DNA from: Sordaria brevicollis
Lineage: Eukaryota > Ascomycota > Sordariomycetes > Sordariales > Sordariaceae
Direction of reading: 5' to 3'
Length of the DNA stretch: 64,000 nt
NCBI GenBank assembly: GCA_033439795.1
Contig: JAUTDP010000005.1
Location: 3,315,001-3,379,000 of the forward strand
The notes under the pieces are model-generated. The model was not told where the DNA came from and did no database searches. It saw only the letters and a list, made by a program, of their open reading frames with translations. The position numbers and the translations under genes were made by a program. The number at the start of each line of letters is the position of its first letter. Positions within the stretch are counted from its first letter, which is position 1. Positions 58,631 to 64,000 of the stretch are shown piece after piece.

Positions 58631-58780
58631 AAGCGGAAGAGGAGGAAACGGAGGAGGAGGGAAGCGGAAGAGGAGGAAATAGACTAAAAAAGCGGATTAA
58701 GGAAGCGGAGGAGGAAGAAGCGGAGGAGGAGGGAAGCGGACCGAAGAAGCGGAAGAGGAAGAAGTAGAGGAAGGACCGAA
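58631..58780 (+). repeat. Purine-rich GGAAGCGGAGGA island inside the RIP tract
   Basis: About 150 bases of imperfect GGAAGCGGAGGAGGA repeats stand out as GC-rich within AT-rich DNA. Neither strand contains CpA, because every C is in CpG on this strand and the complement has only CC, CT and CG. It offers no RIP target, which explains its survival. Confidence 0.85.
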
Positions 58781-58870
58781 GTTTAGAATAGAATAATAGG
58801 AGTAAGGGAAGTGAAAGGAAGAAAGCGTACCTAGAATATACGTAATTTACGTATAGATTCTCTATTCGAC

Positions 58871-58934
58871 GGTTTATTTACTTAATGGTTTATTTATTCA
58901 ATAGTTTATTTATTTAATAATTTATTCATTTCAT
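58871..58934 (+). repeat. Four-copy 16-bp tandem repeat near the right end of the 11-kb element
   Basis: Four adjacent 16-mers of the form GGTTTATTTAYTYAAT lie at 58871, 58887, 58903 and 58919, decaying from left to right. The GGTTTAT core echoes the CGGTTTAT at the extreme right end (near 59558), so it may belong to the subterminal repeat set. Confidence 0.8.
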
Positions 58935-59570
58935 AATTAATATAATTAATTATTAATATAATAAATTATTAATATAATTAATTACCCTCTTATTTAATAC
59001 CTAAATATTTTAACTATCTCTTGAATAAACTATTATTTAATTTAATTATTAAAAATATTAATAATTAATTTAATTATCTATTGATATTATTAATTACTTT
59101 ATAAATTAATAAATATTTAATAAAGCTACTATTTTTTTTTAATTGCCCGTTAAAGTAATAGTGAATATTGTTATTTAATAATAAATTCACCTATTTACAA
59201 TTTCTACTATTGAATATAATTAATAATCAAATATGTAAACTTTAAATAAAATAGTTTATATAATTAGCTATTGATGATATTGAAAATTGCTTCGGTTAGA
59301 GCTTAATATTGATAGTAATTAATACCGTTAATGGTTAATATAGTTAATGGTAAATAAAACTAATTGTTTATATAGTTAATTATTAAATAATTTAACTATT
59401 GAACCATTTTACGACTGAAAATGTAATGAGTTTAAATTAGCAACGGTTAACGTAGTTATGCATTTATTATGTAAACTAATAAATGTAATTGAACTATTTA
59501 AAAATATAAGCGATAAGTGTTATAAACCTCCTTAGTTAAAGTTTAAAAATTTTAGACGGTTTATTTTTTT

Positions 59571-59579
59571 GACTATACA
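59571..59579 (+). repeat. Right copy of the 9-bp direct repeat flanking the 11-kb element
   Basis: GACTATACA, identical to 48434-48442. Normal-composition DNA resumes within about 25 bases to the right. Confidence 0.55.
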
Positions 59580-62500
59580 TAAACGGTTAGTCAACGGTTT
59601 CCCACCCCCCAGCCTGAGCCCCTAAGATTCGTTGGAGATGTCTCCGAGCCGTTCGTTCTTGCCCAGTCGCACTGGTGAGAATATTGAAAAGAAGTGGAAG
59701 TCGCTAAAACTTCCCCCGCTCCGCATCTCCAACTTTTTTTTTCCTCTTTTTCTGTCAAAGTCGCATTTTGGAGTCAATGACGTAGGGCTGCGTTTCAAAC
59801 AAGACCGTTGCAATCGGCGTTTTTGGTGAGCAATCGTGGCACGTCCGGGATGGTTGGCCTTCACTTGCCCCCCTGCCGATGGGACCACACGGTTAGCCGC
59901 TAGCACTGACCGGAATTAAGGAAGGAGCGAAAAAAGATTGACAGGGTAGAGGTATGTACTATAAACACAAAAGGGCAAGTGCAAGGCGGCGGAGATAAGC
60001 ATGGGCTTAGCGTGTTATCGATAGGTCGAGCTCCTCCTGCGGCAACCTCAACGGCAGGCAAAGGGAGGAGCAAGTGGGGCTTGGAGAAAGTGGCCCCAAA
60101 GCCCAAACTCGAAAGGTCAAGAGCTACCCCACTTTGACCGCTGATGCCAAGAGCGAGCCAAGCGGCCTGGCCAAAGCTCGCAAAAGTGGTTGCAGTTCCC
60201 CTCCTGCCTGGTCCCTGCCGTGCATCCTCCTGGACATTGATTACCTAATGGCGGTGGAGAGCAAGAGCAACGGTTCGACTTGCAGCTCACAGAGTCGGGT
60301 GTTGTTGAAGCTGCTGATTCTCTCGTGATGTTCGTCAGTTCTTTCCAATACTATTCAATTTCCTTTCATTCCACCTGTCGAGATTCTTGGCTGTTGACAA
60401 ATTTTCAGCCTGTTACTCACTCATACTTCTTCAGCTTTTCGGCGGACTCGCTTACGATGAGTACACTTCGGGCCGGAGTTAGAGTCCTAAAGGGTCGGAA
60501 AGGGAAGACACGGCCGACTGAGCTGAGTGACAGTGACAGCGACAGTGACAGTGACAGAGCCTCCAGTTTTACAGTTTTTCCTCTGGTCGAACCAAATTTC
60601 TTTGTGCTGATCGACAGTCAGACCTTCAAATTTTTGTGTGGCTTCGACGACACCACAGCCAATCACACGAAAAGAACGACTCGGATTATCCAATCATGTT
60701 TGCTCGCTACATTCCTCCTTTCTCCTCTTTTTTTCCTCTGTGCGAGCTTGGTGCTTTCTGGTCGCAGTGTCCCAAGATGGAAGCACCACAAGTCGCAGAG
60801 TCAGGGCGAACACCGGCCATCGCCAACAGCATCAAGAATGGAAAGGTCGGCATGATATTGAACTCCAATATCCACAATCAGTCATGGTTATCACGGTGAG
60901 GACGAACGGACAGTGTCGACATTCGAGACGAGGACAAGGCTGTCGCGACATCGACCGTGTCAGGTCGGAGTCGGAGTCAATGATACGTACAGTTTGTGAG
61001 CACTGTCTCACCGTCCACCACCATACACACCAATTCTCACCGTCTCCAAAATGCAACGGTGAACGGTGTCAACAGCCGCCAGCCGCCAAGCTACCGGGTC
61101 ACAAAGGATTGACAGCTGCCGACACTAACTTCTCGTCAGGTCTTGGAAGGTCTCACACCAGTTGATCTCCCGCTTTGGGATCAACAAGTTCGACACGGAC
61201 AGGCTCAAACCTTATCTCGAGGTCAGCGCTTATCACTTATCAGCTTGTGTAGTAACTGTCGGATATCGACTCCCAGGTTGAAAGTACCAAGAGCCCCAAG
61301 ACATCGGACTGATATCGACAACATTCGGGTCGATAAAGAGATCCGAAAGCCATCATCCGATATCCAACACTTCCTTCCCCGCATCGGTAAAGGAAAAAAA
61401 GATGCAAAGCGTGGGGTCACCCCGCTGTTTGTGATCGCGAATCTCGATCGAACGAATGTGCATACATATCCATAAAGTTGGACAAAAAGGCAGCGAGGGA
61501 GTAGTGGTGATAGTGGTTGGCATGGTGCAGTGCAGTGCAGTGTGCTCGTCCACAGCCGCAGTCCACGCACAGGACATGGACTCGCAGACGTTCGAGACCA
61601 GGTGATCTTCACCGGTATAGCAGAAAGAAGAAGGCAGCTTTTATGCTGGCAGTCGTTGCTGGCAGTACGACGACGGCGAAAGCATCTCATCGGAAGACGG
61701 AAGACGGCAATCACCACGGCTGGGGAACTTGGATCTCCAACTCTTCCGTATGGACGAGAGTTCGCCGTGGGATGATTTCTCCAACTTTTGTGAACGACAA
61801 AGAGATCGACAGGGCGATTGGATGGCAAAGGTTGCCTCCAACTCTTCGGTCGGAGAGAAGTGCCCGTCCACCAACAATGCCATGCCCGCCTTTCCAACAT
61901 TCGAGCCAAAGCAAATGCCAATGTTGGAAATATCGCCAAAGTTCCAAGTTTGAGCAAATTGCCATGGTCACGCCTCCACGTCTGCACGCCTCCCCCAATC
62001 CTTCTTTCCAGGGGTTCACAAGACATTGCAGTGGCCTTCAGAAAGGTGCCTTGTCACCCCACGCTCTCTCACTCTCACTCTCACCCTCACCCTCACCCAC
62101 GTCCCACGCCGCCGCCGTTTTCTCAAGGGAACACGGCGTTCTTGTGTTGGACAACATCCCACCGGTCAAGGTCAAGGGGGGAGGTCAGCACTGCCGCAGA
62201 ACTGTGTTACCTCAAGGTGAAGCAAGAGCAATTGTTGGCCGAAGTCGCATTGCATCATCCCAGCATACCCTGCTAGCAGCACACCTATCAACGCGGAAAC
62301 TACAGTCCAATTGTGAAATGGTACGGTTTCGGCTTCCTGGTTGGACTGAACTGGCTGGCTGGGCAATTTGGGTAAGTCCTGGTCCTGGTCCTGGTCCTTG
62401 TCCTTGTCTGTCTCTCTCTCTCTCTCTTTCGCTACCAGCCGCTCGCTGCTCACTAAATCCTCGACAATCTTTGGGAGCTGGGAAGGTGTTCAACAAACTT

Positions 62501-64000
62501 CCAATCCCAGCATATCCAATGGGACACAGCAGACCACTCACTCCCAAGCAAGGAAACAAGCTGTTTCTCTAGGCTGTCCCAGCTCCCAGCAGCTTCACCA
62601 CCACCACCACCACCAAAAAAGCCCCTGTAAATACAGGGAGGAAGGGAGGAAGGAAGCTACCCCTACCTACCTTCAAGCCCAGCCATTGCGACAACATGCC
62701 GGATACGGACTCTGGTGGTGATGCCGGTAATGGTAGGTGTGCCTGGTGCTGGTGTGGGAGGTGTGGTAGGTGAAAAAGGTGTGAATGAACCAAAAAGGCG
62801 GTGAATTACCGTGGTGAATAAACATTGAAAGAGCAAATGGCATCACATCACATCGTGCTCATCTATGTAGAAGTGGGAGGCTGGAAAGGTAAGGAACTTT
62901 TACTCATGAGCTTTTGCTATACTCCCTTGGAGTTGCAAGTTACAGGCGATTGTTGGGTTCAATTGGAGTCTCACTGGAGGAACGAAAAGAGCACAGATCC
63001 AAAGAAGCCAAGCGAAGATGGATGCAGTGTCTCTCTTCTTCTCGAGGTCTACCTACCTACCTACAGGAAGCGAATTGGAAGCTTGGGTTCGACTGGGTAT
63101 ACATACACGATGCATACGCGCCCCATTTGACTTTACTGACTTGACTTGACTGGACTTGACTGGTAACTGACTGCAAGTTACCATGAACGCTCCCCGTCTG
63201 CTATTGCTTGAACCTCATCAGAGGAGTTGCTTACTTACGGACACCACTGCTGACGACCGTTAGATACCATACCCCCTCTTCCATTCTACCTACATATCTA
63301 CCGTTGATAAAAGATGCAAGAAACGGACCATGTTTTCGGCATACTGTGTCGCAAAAGTAGAGAAACTTTTCACTGGCATATTGCAGGGTATACACTGTAT
63401 ACATTGTTGTCCATTCCGTTCCGTTTCGTGAGTAAGGATGGTACGGATGGTACGACACTGATATGGACACATACATCCCGCGCTCACCTTGAACGATCTT
63501 CAAGCATGGCGGGAAGCAAGCGGCGACTTTTTGATGTCGACTAAGACTTCGCCGTATTCTCCTAAAGGGGAAGGAACTGAACATTGTATATCATCACTTC
63601 GTTGGCCTCATGGTTTATGGGCAAACGAGACGGGTTGATCCGTTGATGAATGTCCAGTGTCGCCAACAACAGCGCTGAAACCATTCAACGCTAGGAATCT
63701 GCAGATATCTCCTCCGTCTCCGACATCTTTCACAAAGTTGAGTTACAGAACGAGCACGGCGAAACATGGCCTGTTACGTTCCAGCCGAAGTTCGCCTCCG
63801 CGAGTTCTCTATTCCACTATTCTCCGTCGGAGTGCCGGCCTTTCATTACCATACCTAACCTTAGCCTCTCAGCGAGTCGGTTCCACGGCATCATGGCAGT
63901 CCACCAACTCTTGCTTCAAGAAGGCAAAATCTCGCGCGGTTCGAGAAAGTTCTGGCTCCAGGAAAAACGCAAAAGTACTCTAAGTTGTGGCTCGACCACC
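59580..64000. other. Gene-less normal-composition interval at the right end of the window
   Basis: The longest frame is plus strand 61643-62572 (309 codons from the first ATG). It runs through several microsatellites (CTCACC near 62080, GTCCTG near 62375, CTCT near 62410) and overlaps a long minus-strand frame at 61223-62026; neither reads as protein. There is an AGTGAC tandem at about 60526-60560 and a CCTAC run near 63050. No RNA gene or transposon is recognised. Confidence 0.45.

Larger units (their letters stand above)
48443..59570 (+). mobile_element. 11.1-kb RIP-degraded DNA transposon with large transposase and second gene
   Basis: The whole tract between the two GACTATACA copies is AT-rich with depleted CA/TG and retained CG in its core. 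No LTRs, reverse transcriptase or integrase words were seen. The plus strand carries a remnant second gene (about 49970-52080) and a large transposase (about 53800-58350), each listed separately. TAAACCGTCT occurs close to both ends in inverse orientation, and ACCGTT/ACCGTC words recur in the terminal few hundred bases, like subterminal repeats of CACTA-type elements. A 9-bp duplication is nearer to what KDZ (8 bp) or Mutator (9-11 bp) elements leave than to CACTA (2-3 bp). The superfamily is therefore left open. It could also be two nested elements. Confidence 0.65.

Noticed and set aside
61643..62572. 309-codon plus-strand ATG frame
   Set aside because: Spans several microsatellites giving Ser-Leu, Gly-Pro and Ser-Pro runs, and overlaps a 267-codon antisense frame; no domain recognised.

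Overview
The window looks like a filamentous ascomycete chromosome, most likely order Sordariales (Neurospora/Sordaria/Podospora relatives). The reasons are short 60-103 nt introns with GTRAGT-type donors and GCTAAC-type branch sites, plant-wall enzymes of the CBM35-GH26 and CE1 types, and three AT-rich tracts that carry the signature of repeat-induced point mutation (RIP): CpA/TpG almost gone, CpG kept, reading frames full of stops. No bacterial features, rRNA or tRNA genes or CRISPR arrays were found.

Layout. 1-3330: RIP-degraded Ty1/copia retrotransposon on the minus strand, cut by the window edge. 3331-24000: the gene-bearing part, with six recognisable protein genes. They are an alpha/beta-hydrolase epoxide hydrolase (-), a two-exon Xaa-Pro aminopeptidase with a probable mitochondrial leader (-), an aldo/keto reductase (-), a secreted CBM35-GH26 beta-mannanase (+), a secreted type-B feruloyl esterase (+), and a two-exon PP1 regulatory subunit with a CBM21 glycogen-binding domain (-). 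24000-40660: about 16.5 kb of normal-composition DNA in which I recognise no protein gene; it holds microsatellites, splice-site-like leader sequences and a 275-bp MITE-like element inserted between two diverged direct repeats. 40666-43972: RIP-degraded pogo/Fot1-type DNA transposon with 71-bp inverted repeats that differ only by transitions. 43973-48433: gene-less normal DNA. 48443-59570: an 11.1-kb RIP-degraded DNA transposon flanked by a 9-bp direct repeat, with remnants of a large transposase and of a second, charged proline/lysine-rich protein. 59580-64000: normal DNA with no recognisable gene.

How the genes fit together. The mannanase and feruloyl esterase are adjacent, co-oriented and both secreted, and they act on different hemicellulose bonds, so coordinated use during plant-wall growth is a reasonable inference. 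The reductase, epoxide hydrolase and aminopeptidase look like unrelated housekeeping or detoxification genes. The PP1 subunit belongs to glycogen control. The three transposon relics come from three different classes and make RIP-type (normally heterochromatic) islands around ordinary chromatin. All transposon family calls come from reading degraded frames by eye and need similarity searches.
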